This document shows positions 28,002 through 36,775 of a stretch of DNA of 64,000 nucleotides, piece after piece; within the stretch, counting starts at the first letter, position 1, and each line of letters opens with the position of its first letter. This stretch comes from Bacteroidales bacterium. GTDB taxonomy: Bacteria > Bacteroidota > Bacteroidia > Bacteroidales > UBA932. The notes beneath the pieces were generated by a model, which worked only from the letters and a program-made list of their open reading frames with translations, made no database searches and had not been told where the DNA came from. The translations under genes and the position numbers were made by a program. The stretch spans positions 248,001-312,000 of the forward strand of contig JAFZUX010000009.1 of NCBI GenBank assembly GCA_017618115.1. The letters are read 5' to 3'.

Positions 28002-29207
28002 ATGAAAATCATCGTAGGACTGAGCGGAGGTGTAGATTCCAGTGTTGCCGCACTCTTGCTTAAGCAGCAGGGTTGTGATGTTGAGGCCATGTATATGCAG
28101 AACTGGCACGATATCACCGGCACCCTTCACGGAGAGTGCGAGTGGGAGGAGGAAAAGGTTGTGGCTGAGATGGTTGCAAAGCAAATCGGGATACCTTTCC
28201 ACTTTGTAGATTTAAGTGATGATTACCGCAGGCAGGTGGTAGATTATATGTTCAGCGAGTATGCGGCCGGACGCACTCCAAATCCGGACGTAATGTGCAA
28301 CAGCAAGATAAAGTTCGCCTCATTTCTAAAAAAGGTGGAAGAGCTTGGAGGTGACATGGTTGCAACGGGCCACTATTGCAAAAAGGAGACTATAACCGTT
28401 AACGGCAGGGAAGTTTACAGAATACTTGCAGGAGATGACCCCAACAAAGACCAGAGCTATTTCCTCTGTCAACTAACTCAGGATCAGTTAAAAAAGGCTC
28501 TCTTCCCGATAGGTCATCTTACTAAACCCCAGGTGCGAGAGATTGCCCGCAAGTACAATCTCCCCTCTGCAGAGAAGAAAGATTCTCAGGGAATCTGCTT
28601 TGTGGGTAAGGTGGATCTTCCCGTTTTCCTCCAGCAGAAACTGAAGGCAAAGGAGGGAAACGTTGTGGAGATTTTCAAAGAGGATTATCCTGTAATTAAG
28701 CAAAGAGCAGATAAAGAGGCGGTTGCAAAGGACACCACAAATGAAAACCTCTTCAAAGAGTGTCTGCCTGTTACCTATCTTCCTGAGGATGGGAAAGTTA
28801 TAGGAAAGCATATTGGCGTTCAGTACTACACCATAGGGCAGCGTCACGGCCTCAACATAGGCGGCCACCAGGGCTCAATCTTTATAATCTCAACAGACAC
28901 CGCCACCAATACTATCTATGTGGGAGAGGGCAAGGAGCATCCCGGTCTCTTCCGCAATGGTCTTATAATCAAGCCGGAGGAGATTCATTGGATAAGAGAG
29001 GATCTTAAGATGAAGGAGGAAGAGCAAAGAGAGTATCTTGTGCGCATACGTTACCGTCAGCCTCTTCAGAAGGCCACACTAAAAATGAGAAAAGAGGGAA
29101 TGTTCATCCTCTTTGAGAAGCCTCAAAGGGGAATAACTCCGGGGCAGTTTGCCGCCTGGTATGAAACAGACGGTGAAATGCTGGGCAGCGGCCCAATAAA
29201 TCAATAG
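28002..29207 (+). CDS. mnmA: tRNA-specific 2-thiouridylase MnmA
   Basis: This 401-residue enzyme thiolates U34 of Glu, Gln and Lys tRNAs. It has the PP-loop GLSGGVDSSVAA for ATP, the first catalytic Cys in PNPDVMCNSKIKF, ATGHY, DQSYFL, and the second catalytic Cys in DSQGICFVG. The C-terminal beta barrel includes IGQRHGLNIGG. A longer in-frame start at 27957 lies inside the SRP RNA and was rejected in favour of the ATG at 28002. A roughly 45-residue insertion (about 228-272) separates the SQGICF region from YTIGQRHGL, longer than in E. coli. Confidence 0.96.
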   Translation: MKIIVGLSGGVDSSVAALLLKQQGCDVEAMYMQNWHDITGTLHGECEWEEEKVVAEMVAKQIGIPFHFVDLSDDYRRQVVDYMFSEYAAGRTPNPDVMCNSKIKFASFLKKVEELGGDMVATGHYCKKETITVNGREVYRILAGDDPNKDQSYFLCQLTQDQLKKALFPIGHLTKPQVREIARKYNLPSAEKKDSQGICFVGKVDLPVFLQQKLKAKEGNVVEIFKEDYPVIKQRADKEAVAKDTTNENLFKECLPVTYLPEDGKVIGKHIGVQYYTIGQRHGLNIGGHQGSIFIISTDTATNTIYVGEGKEHPGLFRNGLIIKPEEIHWIREDLKMKEEEQREYLVRIRYRQPLQKATLKMRKEGMFILFEKPQRGITPGQFAAWYETDGEMLGSGPINQ

Positions 29208-29208
29208 A

Positions 29209-30861
29209 TTATAAATCTCTGTCAGACAACTTCATAAGAGCACGTTGAACCTCTTTATCCGTAATATTGTCATAACGGATATAGTAGTCCAAGCCGTACA
29301 GATTGCGTACAATCAGCCCTTTGAGCATAGACTTAAGTTCTCCTCCGCTTCTTGCAAGCTCCTCATCCGTGAACTTAACGCCCTTATCCTCAGCATATTT
29401 TAAGAACTCATTCAGATAATTATCAGAGACAGAAAAACTCTTAACAAACTTTTGGAAGACCTTGTCATTCTGCTCCTTCTGCTGGGAAGCGGAGAAGATG
29501 CCGTACTTCTTCTCAAACTCTTTACGGTGAGAGTCTGCATATATGCTTACAAAGTCCGAGAGAATTCCCCTATTTACCGCTGCTATGTAACTCTTTGAGT
29601 AATAGGATGTATCCAGCGGCATGTAGATATCCGGAATAATTCCTCCGCCGCCGTAAACCGTTCTTCCCAGCTTCAAAGTCTTGAACTTCAATGAGTCGTT
29701 AATCTTTATGCTGTCCAGGTTGAACTGCTCTCCGTTTGCAAATCTCTCATAGAAGTTGCGGTAGTATTCCATTGCCTTTCCCATCTCGTACGGAGATTGA
29801 ATAACACGTCCGCTAGGAGTGTGATAGCGTGCAACGGTCACTCTTATTCTGGCACCGTCCTGAAGCGGATACTCCTGCTGCACAAGCCCTTTGCCAAAGG
29901 AGCGGCGTCCAATTACGGTACCTCTGTCCCAGTCCTGAACCGCACCCGCTACAATCTCACTTGCAGATGCAGAGTTCTCATCTATAAGTACAACCAGAGG
30001 AACCGTCTGGAGTTTACCCGTTCCGTCCGCCAGATCATCCGTTCTGCTGACGGCACGACCTTCAGTGTAAAGAATCAGCTGATCCTTCTCAAGAAACTCA
30101 TTTACAATGCGTAACGCAGCGGAAAGATATCCGCCTCCGTTACCCCTCAAATCCAAAATGAGACCGTTTTTTACGGAACCTCCCAGAACCGGATTCATTA
30201 TCTCCTCGTATGTCTCTGCACCAAAGTTACTTACGCGCACATACATAATACCGTCTGCTATCTGGTAAGCGGAAGTAACGGTGTTCAGTGGAATCTTGTC
30301 TCTGGTAATTACCAGTTCTGTCTCTCCCTTTACGCCCCTTCTTATAATTCCAACCTTTACCTTGGTTCCCTTATCTCCTCTAAGGAGTTTAAGAACCTTT
30401 GTCTGTGTAAGGCCGGTTCCGCTAACTACCTTATCATCAACGCGGTTAATCTTATCTCCGGCACGCAGCCCCACCTTCTCTGACGGCCCTCCCGGTATAA
30501 CGCTCTGCACGGTAAGAGTATCTCTAATTATTGCATACTCAATTCCTATTCCCTCAAACTTTCCAATCAGAGGCTCCTCCATCTCCTTAACGTCTTTTGC
30601 AGAGATATATGAAGAGTGCGGATCCAACTCCTGCATGGTAGTTATCATAGCCTCCTCAGAGAGTTTCTCAATATTTATGGTATCCACGTATGCGTTTCCC
30701 AAAACGTAGAGAATCTGTTTGAACTTGGCAGCCTGAATGTTAAGAGCGGTAGAGTTATAATTCAGACTCTGTTTAACTTTAGGCTGCTTAAGATAACTCT
30801 GCCCCAAAAGAGAGACCGGAAGCAGAGAAAAGAGCAATAAGAAGATGTAGATTTTTCTCAT
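29209..30861 (-). CDS. S41 family C-terminal processing peptidase (CtpA type)
   Basis: This 550-residue periplasmic serine protease begins with a signal peptide (MRKIYIFLLLFSLLPVSLLGQ). A PDZ domain (GIGIEYAIIRDTLTVQSVIPGGPSEKVGLRAGDKI) recognises exposed C-termini; the peptidase domain carries the nucleophile in DENSASASEIVAG and the general-base lysine in GRRSFGKGLVQ. A C-terminal extension of about 170 residues is typical of Bacteroidota forms. Its start overlaps the rnz stop by 4 bases, placing it third in an rpsA-rnz-ctp run. Confidence 0.93.
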   Translation of the reverse strand: MRKIYIFLLLFSLLPVSLLGQSYLKQPKVKQSLNYNSTALNIQAAKFKQILYVLGNAYVDTINIEKLSEEAMITTMQELDPHSSYISAKDVKEMEEPLIGKFEGIGIEYAIIRDTLTVQSVIPGGPSEKVGLRAGDKINRVDDKVVSGTGLTQTKVLKLLRGDKGTKVKVGIIRRGVKGETELVITRDKIPLNTVTSAYQIADGIMYVRVSNFGAETYEEIMNPVLGGSVKNGLILDLRGNGGGYLSAALRIVNEFLEKDQLILYTEGRAVSRTDDLADGTGKLQTVPLVVLIDENSASASEIVAGAVQDWDRGTVIGRRSFGKGLVQQEYPLQDGARIRVTVARYHTPSGRVIQSPYEMGKAMEYYRNFYERFANGEQFNLDSIKINDSLKFKTLKLGRTVYGGGGIIPDIYMPLDTSYYSKSYIAAVNRGILSDFVSIYADSHRKEFEKKYGIFSASQQKEQNDKVFQKFVKSFSVSDNYLNEFLKYAEDKGVKFTDEELARSGGELKSMLKGLIVRNLYGLDYYIRYDNITDKEVQRALMKLSDRDL

Positions 30862-31691
30862 TTTATTTGATTTACGCGTATTTTGGGTACATCAAATTTC
30901 ATACCCTCTTCTGCAAGATATGTCTCCGGGAAGATGTTTCTGGCCTCCTGCAGAAGCAAATCGAGATTTTTATATCTCGATGAAAAATGGCCCAGCACCA
31001 ACTTTTGAGCCCCCGCCTCAACTGCAACTCTTGCGGCATCTTCACTTGTGGAGTGGGCGGTTGTTCTGGAAAGTGCCTTTAAATCAGAGGCGTATGTAGC
31101 CTCATGATAGATAAGGTCCGCTCCTTTTATCCAACCCGCCAGCTGAGGGAACGGAGCAGTATCCGTGCAGTATGCAAAAGCCCTTGGTTTGAAAGGAATA
31201 TAGTTCTCTATATTTGGCTTTATAACCCTTTCTTTTTCCTTAAAAAGATAGCCGTAGGTCTCTACCCTGTGACGCAGAGGAAAGGCGTAAACTTCCAGGT
31301 TTTTAAAGCTCTCCAAAAGCAGTGGCTCACTGCATTTTACCTTATGGATAACTATCTCATATCTAACCTTTCCAAACTCCCTGTAGAAGGTATCAACCAT
31401 ACTTTCAATATCACCAGGAGCATAGATGTGCAGAGCGGATGCCCTGCCCACCATATCCATAGTTGAGAGCAGGCCGTAGAGGCCGAATACGTGGTCTCCG
31501 TGAAGGTGGGAAATGAAGATGTTATCTATTCTGGAGAAGGGCAGTTTGTACTTGGCCAGAAGCATCTGAGCTCCCTCTCCGCAATCAATTAAAAACAAGC
31601 GCCCACCCACGGTCAGTGAGTGAGCACTTGGATATCTGCCGGTTGTAGGGCGGGCAGATGCCGTCCCTAATGTAGTCAGAGAAAAATCCAC
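30858..31691 (-). CDS. rnz: Ribonuclease Z
   Basis: This 277-residue metallo-beta-lactamase nuclease trims the 3' trailer from tRNA precursors. LGTASARPT at the start, SHLHGDHVFGL with the zinc ligands, the flexible-arm region, YCTDTAPFP and LGHFSSRY are all present. It is a short-form RNase Z. Its first codon overlaps the rpsA stop by one base. Co-transcription with rpsA links tRNA maturation to ribosome supply. Confidence 0.94.
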   Translation of the reverse strand: MDFSLTTLGTASARPTTGRYPSAHSLTVGGRLFLIDCGEGAQMLLAKYKLPFSRIDNIFISHLHGDHVFGLYGLLSTMDMVGRASALHIYAPGDIESMVDTFYREFGKVRYEIVIHKVKCSEPLLLESFKNLEVYAFPLRHRVETYGYLFKEKERVIKPNIENYIPFKPRAFAYCTDTAPFPQLAGWIKGADLIYHEATYASDLKALSRTTAHSTSEDAARVAVEAGAQKLVLGHFSSRYKNLDLLLQEARNIFPETYLAEEGMKFDVPKIRVNQIK

Positions 31692-33535
31692 TATTTAGAC
31701 TCTCCCTTTTCCATCTCCTTCTTAAGGTCTGCCAAAGAAGAGATGTCACCGAGAGTTGTCTTCTCAACGCTTGCCTTTACCTTCTTGATAGCCTTCTTAG
31801 TGCTCTCTGCCTCAGCCTCTTTCTCCTTTGCTATCTCGCCGGCCTCTGCTCTCTTCTTATCCTCGGCGATTCTGGTGTGTGAAAGGATAATCTTCTTTGA
31901 ACCCTTATTGAATTCGATAACCTTGAAATCTAATTTCTCTTCTGCCTTTGCAGTAGTACCGTCCTCTTTTACAAGGCCTTTCATTGGAGCAAAGCCCTCA
32001 ATACCATACTGAAGAGCAACTGTTGCGCCCTTGTCATTGAATGAAACAACTGTTCCCTCGTGGATAGAACCAGGAGTGAATACTGTCTCAAAGGTATCCC
32101 AAGGATTCTCCTCCAACTGCTTGTGACCCAGTGAGAGACGGCGGTTCTCCTCATCAATATCAAGAACTACGACCTCAAACTTCTCACCAAGTGAAGTGAA
32201 CTCGGATGGATGCTTAATCTTCTTAGTCCAGGAGAGATCGGATACGTGAACGAGTCCGTCTACACCCTCTTCCAACTCTACGAATACGCCAAAGTTGGTG
32301 AAGTTTCTAACAATTGCAGTGTGCTTGCTGCCGGCAGGATATTTCTCCTTAATGGTTGCCCATGGATCTGCCTTAAGCTGCTTAATTCCGAGTGACATCT
32401 TGTGCTCGTCACGGTCAAGAGTAAGAACCTGAGCCTCAACCTCCTCACCAAGTTTCAAGAAGTCCTGAGCGCTTCTGAGGTGTGAGCTCCAGCTCATCTC
32501 TGATACGTGGATAAGACCCTCAATACCAGGAGCTATCTCAACGAATGCACCGTAATCTGTAAGAACTACAACCTTACCCTTTACCTTGTCACCAACCTTA
32601 AGGTTTGGATCAAGAGCGTCCCAAGGGTGAGCGGTAAGCTGCTTCAGACCAAGAGCAATTCTCTTCTTCTCCTCATCAAAGTCAAGGATAACAACGTTAA
32701 TCTTATCATCCAGGTGAACAATCTCCTCAGGGTTACCAATGCGGCCCCAGGAGAGGTCTGTAATGTGGATAAGTCCGTCAACACCGCCAAGGTCTACGAA
32801 TACACCGTAAGAGGTGATATTCTTAACGGTTCCCTCAAGAACCTGACCCTTCTCAAGTTTAGAGATAATCTCACTCTTCTGAGCCTCAAGCTCTGCCTCA
32901 ATAAGAGCCTTGTGAGAAAGAACTACGTTGCGGAAGTCCTGGTTGATCTTTACAACCTTGAACTCCATAGTCTTCTCAACAAATACGTCGTAATCTCTGA
33001 TTGGCTTCACATCTATCTGAGAACCAGGCAGGAATGCCTCAATTCCAAATACGTCTACAATCATACCGCCCTTTGTACGAGCCTTAATGAAGCCCTTAAC
33101 AATCTCGTTCTTCTCAAATGCCTCGTTAACTCTGTCCCAAGACTTGAGAGAGCAAGCCTTCTTATGTGAAAGAATCAACTGACCTTTCTTATCCTCAGGG
33201 TTTTCTACAAGTACATCTACTTTGTCACCTACTGCAAGGTCAGGATTGTATCTGAATTCATTTCTCTGGATAACACCCTCGCTCTTGTAACCTACGTTTA
33301 CAATAACCTCTTTCTGAGTAAGACCAGTTACTGTACCCTCAATAACCTCATTCTCAGCAATCTTTGAAAGAGACTCGCTATACTTCTGCTCAAGTTCCTC
33401 TTTAGACTCTGAAGACGGTACATTGTTCTCAAATGCGTCCCAGTCAAACTTTGCAGGGTCAATAGATCTGTTACTCTTTCTTTTTCTTACGGGAGTTACC
33501 TCCTCATTTTCAACATTTTTAATTTCTTCGTTCAT
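31691..33535 (-). CDS. rpsA: 30S ribosomal protein S1
   Basis: This 614-residue protein has six S1 RNA-binding domains, the full set of E. coli S1: EVIEGTVTGL, EIVKGFIKAR, VLEGTVKNITSYGVFVDLGG, KVKGKVVVLTDYGAFVEIAP, HTAIVRNFTNFGVFVELEEG and IHEGTVVSFNDKGATVAL mark their starts. Lys/Glu-rich ends flank them. S1 brings mRNA to the 30S subunit, which matters in a phylum with little Shine-Dalgarno use. A 68-base leader with a hairpin separates it from its promoter. Confidence 0.97.
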   Translation of the reverse strand: MNEEIKNVENEEVTPVRKRKSNRSIDPAKFDWDAFENNVPSSESKEELEQKYSESLSKIAENEVIEGTVTGLTQKEVIVNVGYKSEGVIQRNEFRYNPDLAVGDKVDVLVENPEDKKGQLILSHKKACSLKSWDRVNEAFEKNEIVKGFIKARTKGGMIVDVFGIEAFLPGSQIDVKPIRDYDVFVEKTMEFKVVKINQDFRNVVLSHKALIEAELEAQKSEIISKLEKGQVLEGTVKNITSYGVFVDLGGVDGLIHITDLSWGRIGNPEEIVHLDDKINVVILDFDEEKKRIALGLKQLTAHPWDALDPNLKVGDKVKGKVVVLTDYGAFVEIAPGIEGLIHVSEMSWSSHLRSAQDFLKLGEEVEAQVLTLDRDEHKMSLGIKQLKADPWATIKEKYPAGSKHTAIVRNFTNFGVFVELEEGVDGLVHVSDLSWTKKIKHPSEFTSLGEKFEVVVLDIDEENRRLSLGHKQLEENPWDTFETVFTPGSIHEGTVVSFNDKGATVALQYGIEGFAPMKGLVKEDGTTAKAEEKLDFKVIEFNKGSKKIILSHTRIAEDKKRAEAGEIAKEKEAEAESTKKAIKKVKASVEKTTLGDISSLADLKKEMEKGESK

Positions 33536-33575
33536 AATAAAAAAAACAAATTAGTAGTTAAACATTATTTGTAGA

Positions 33576-33591
33576 TCAGCCCACGGGCTGA
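33576..33591 (-). promoter_or_regulatory. Hairpin in the rpsA 5' leader
   Basis: TCAGCC and GGCTGA pair across a four-base loop in the untranslated leader, about 40 bases before the S1 start codon. It stands out in an otherwise A+T-rich leader. S1 represses its own mRNA in E. coli, so an autoregulatory site is conceivable but unproven. Confidence 0.4.
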
Positions 33592-33603
33592 AATTCAAGC
33601 GTG

Positions 33604-33611
33604 CGAAGATA
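33604..33611 (-). promoter_or_regulatory. Possible -7 box of rpsA
   Basis: TATCTTCG on the minus strand differs from TAnnTTTG at one position and would give a leader of about 60 bases. Confidence 0.4.
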
Positions 33612-33644
33612 GTAAAAAAAGCCATTTCCCCACACTTTTCTCAA

Positions 33645-33671
33645 TATTTTTCCTACCTTTAAGGAAAATAT
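33645..33671 (+). promoter_or_regulatory. Inverted repeat and weak -7 box upstream of the RHS locus
   Basis: TATTTTTCCT and AGGAAAATA form an inverted repeat with one unpaired T. The loop contains TACCTTTA, a one-mismatch -7 box, 23 bases before the RHS-A start codon. A promoter overlapped by a symmetrical site suggests an operator, but a transcript hairpin is equally possible. Confidence 0.35.
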
Positions 33672-33684
33672 AGAAGAAAACAAT

Positions 33685-36600
33685 ATGCTACCTCTTTTTT
33701 CCTACAAAAAAAGCACAAAGTCTTTTCTTTTAATAGTGCTATTATTAAGCACTTTGCAACTATCTGCACAATCTTCTTTCAAGTTCTACGATGAGATTTC
33801 TCTTCCTCAGACAGATGCGTGGGACTTTATTCGCCAGGGAGACGTTTCACCTTCACTATACACAGGAACCATAAACCTTTCTATTCCAATATATTCCTAT
33901 AAAGACAAAGATTTCAACATTCCTATTGTTGCAACGTATTCCTCTAACGGCAACACCCCAAACCAACTCCCGGGTATCCTGGGGCCAGGATGGAATCTGG
34001 AGTTAGGTGGGTGTATCACCCTTGAAACCAACGGAATACCGGATTACGGAGAGAACGTAAAACACGTACCCGGATTCTATTCCATGCATACAGATAACTA
34101 TTACAGTTCTCATGAACCAAATAAATGGTGGCGGTTTATGTATTCTCTCCTTCAAAACGGCTCAGGTACAGGCGCTCCGGAGATTGTATGGTGTCCGGGA
34201 ACAAAGCCTACCAACAACCACCAAGGAGAGATAGATGCCCAGCCTGATATTTTCCACTTTTCCGTGCCTGGCCATAAAGGCAGTTTCCATCTCGGTTTCC
34301 GAGGAGAGGTCATCTTTTCAAACACTACCTATGACAGAGAGGGTTATAAGTTGGATATAGAAACTCAAGCTTTATCATCTTCTCCTTATGGGTTCAGCAG
34401 GTTCAGCAAGCTGACTATCACCGCTCCGGACGGATACAAGTATATTTTCCTTGGTAACCCTGAATATAACAGCGTTGACCTTTCTAAAAGCGGAGAGAGA
34501 ATCAACTACGATATCATCACGGCATGGCATCTCACAAAGATTGAAGCACCGAATGGAAGATGGGCGGCATTCTCATATAATTCTTATACCCACACAACAT
34601 ATACTCCGGGAAATATTAGAACTTCAGGAGGAGTGGAGGATACTCAATATTACTTTGATGACCCTATTATCCCTTATTATTCTGTAAGCGGAAAAACCGA
34701 TGATATAAGAAGTCAGGAGAGAGAGACAAGAACAGCCGTTCTCAGTAATATAACCTTCAGCGACGGATCATATATCTCACTAATTTATAATGTATTGAGT
34801 TCTTCAGAAGGAGATGAATACCGTCAAGATCCCACCTCTTCTCTTGCTGCTTATTCCAACACCATAAGGCTCAATACCATAAGTGTAGTAAAAGCCGGAA
34901 GAAACGAACAAGTTTCAAATGCCCATTTTACCTATGCCAGAAACACAAACGGAGCAAAGACAAACTACCTGCAGTCTATAACAGTCCATGGAGACGGGAC
35001 CTACTCTTTCCAATATGTCGGTTGGAACGATTCCTCCAAACCCTATCCCAACCATAACTGTTTCCAAGTTGACCACTGGGGATTCTATAACGGAAAAAAC
35101 GGGCTTTATTATCCTACCTCTACGCTGAATGTAGAGACTCAGAATGAGACCATTACAGGTAACTCCAGAAATCCCGATGCCAACTATGCCACATTGGGGA
35201 TGATTGAGAGAATCAACTATCCTACAGGAGGATACACCACGTTCGAGTATGAACCGCATGACTACTCCGTAGCGGTAAGCAGAACCTATGACACCCTTTC
35301 TACAAAGAGTTTTGCGCCAAGACTTATCGCTCTCAACGGAACGGCAGGAGGACTGAGAATAAAGAAGATATCATCCTACCTGAGTAACGGAACACTCAGT
35401 CTGGAAAAGAGTTATACATACAAAGATGCGCTAGGAAAGAGTTCAGGAATTCTAACTTGGGTACCCAGATATAAGGTGGCATTCTCTTGCCAGGCTACAA
35501 ACAATCTCAAAGAAAATTCATCATATTACTCCTCTTCTCTGCAGGATTACGGCTTTGCAAATGTAGAATATCACTATGTAACGGAACATCTGAAGGATAG
35601 TACCAGAACACTTAACATATTCACATCCAATGCTGACGGGAAAGGATTCATAGATGCGCTGAAAGTGGAATGGGGTATGACCGTAAAAGAAAAAGCAGTG
35701 CTGGCTGACGGAACGACGGCTGAATGGGCTGTTTATCCTTATTTTGAGCCGGGGATAAAAAGCGTACATTTTGCCGTAGCACCAGTCACATCCCACCAGT
35801 CACAAAGAGGACAGCTGAAAGAGAGCAGAGTGTATAAGAACGACACCACAATGTCAGCGTCACTGATTCAAAAGACGGACTTCTTATTGGATTCATTAGC
35901 ATATACATATCTGCCTTGTTACCTAGTAAGGAGGTTCGGAACATATCCTATCTTCATAGGAAAACACATGCCTAAGGAGACGGTTTCAATAACAAGGCCC
36001 AACGATATGAGCGAGGAGAAAACCGTAAAGAACATCTTAAAATACAACAGATACCAGGAGGTGATACAATCTACCCAGACAACACCGGAAGGAGATTCAT
36101 TGATTACAGAGTATACGCACCTAAGAGACCTGGAAGAGAACGTAATACGAGCACATACCGTTTACTCCGCCATGAAGCGGAAAAATATCCTCAACCTCCC
36201 GCTGGAAGTAAGGACTTACAGAAAAAACAGCGGAGGAAACAGAGAACTTATTTCCGGAACAAGATGTACTTACGCTCTCTTCCCTCACGGGACCGACACA
36301 CTCATAAAACCATCATTGGTAGAGGTATATGATACTGACAGTCAGAGTTGGAAGACAGAAGCCAAACTGACTTCATACGATGCCTTCGGAAATATCACGC
36401 AACTGGAAGATAACCTCAAGAACACGGTCTCTTACCTCTGGAGCAGTGATGGGCAGTACCTCATGATGCAGGCAAAAGGGCTTACACAAAATCAGGTGCA
36501 ACAATACATATCCACCTCAATAAGTGCGGCAAACGGAATATCGGACAACGAAGAGGCACTGTTAAGAAACGCCTTCCCACAAGCTGAGATAACTACAATA

Positions 36601-36762
36601 AAGTATACCTGCGGAGCGGGACCACAAAGGATAAGAGACAACACGGGGATGACAACGGATTATACTTATACCCAATGGGGAAAGCTCAAAGAGACAAAAC
36701 GTTACAAGACAGACCTGACAGCTGTAGCTGCCGAGAAGAACACGTATTCTAACGACAACTAG
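33685..36762 (+). CDS. Secreted SpvB/YD-repeat RHS shell protein (RHS-A)
   Basis: The 1025-residue protein has a signal peptide ending near LQLSAQ. Next comes the N-terminal module common to Bacteroidota RHS proteins and, in pattern, to SpvB/TcB: IPIVATYSSNG, then GPGWNLELGGCITLETNGIPDYG. YD-type repeats fill the rest (FSYNSYTHTTYTPG, FEYEPHDYSV, TSYDAFGNITQLEDN, TDYTYTQWGKLKETKRY). It ends within repeats, with no RHS core and no toxin tail, so it cannot be a complete toxin by itself. RHS-B1 starts 13 bases later. By analogy with Tc toxins it may form one half of a cocoon whose other half is a B protein. No known sorting domain is seen at its C-terminus. Confidence 0.8.
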   Translation: MLPLFSYKKSTKSFLLIVLLLSTLQLSAQSSFKFYDEISLPQTDAWDFIRQGDVSPSLYTGTINLSIPIYSYKDKDFNIPIVATYSSNGNTPNQLPGILGPGWNLELGGCITLETNGIPDYGENVKHVPGFYSMHTDNYYSSHEPNKWWRFMYSLLQNGSGTGAPEIVWCPGTKPTNNHQGEIDAQPDIFHFSVPGHKGSFHLGFRGEVIFSNTTYDREGYKLDIETQALSSSPYGFSRFSKLTITAPDGYKYIFLGNPEYNSVDLSKSGERINYDIITAWHLTKIEAPNGRWAAFSYNSYTHTTYTPGNIRTSGGVEDTQYYFDDPIIPYYSVSGKTDDIRSQERETRTAVLSNITFSDGSYISLIYNVLSSSEGDEYRQDPTSSLAAYSNTIRLNTISVVKAGRNEQVSNAHFTYARNTNGAKTNYLQSITVHGDGTYSFQYVGWNDSSKPYPNHNCFQVDHWGFYNGKNGLYYPTSTLNVETQNETITGNSRNPDANYATLGMIERINYPTGGYTTFEYEPHDYSVAVSRTYDTLSTKSFAPRLIALNGTAGGLRIKKISSYLSNGTLSLEKSYTYKDALGKSSGILTWVPRYKVAFSCQATNNLKENSSYYSSSLQDYGFANVEYHYVTEHLKDSTRTLNIFTSNADGKGFIDALKVEWGMTVKEKAVLADGTTAEWAVYPYFEPGIKSVHFAVAPVTSHQSQRGQLKESRVYKNDTTMSASLIQKTDFLLDSLAYTYLPCYLVRRFGTYPIFIGKHMPKETVSITRPNDMSEEKTVKNILKYNRYQEVIQSTQTTPEGDSLITEYTHLRDLEENVIRAHTVYSAMKRKNILNLPLEVRTYRKNSGGNRELISGTRCTYALFPHGTDTLIKPSLVEVYDTDSQSWKTEAKLTSYDAFGNITQLEDNLKNTVSYLWSSDGQYLMMQAKGLTQNQVQQYISTSISAANGISDNEEALLRNAFPQAEITTIKYTCGAGPQRIRDNTGMTTDYTYTQWGKLKETKRYKTDLTAVAAEKNTYSNDN

Positions 36763-36775
36763 AAAAAGTATTGGT

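Noticed and set aside
32507..33169. A 220-codon plus-strand frame opposite rpsA
   Set aside because: It lies entirely antisense to S1 domains, with no promoter or family features.
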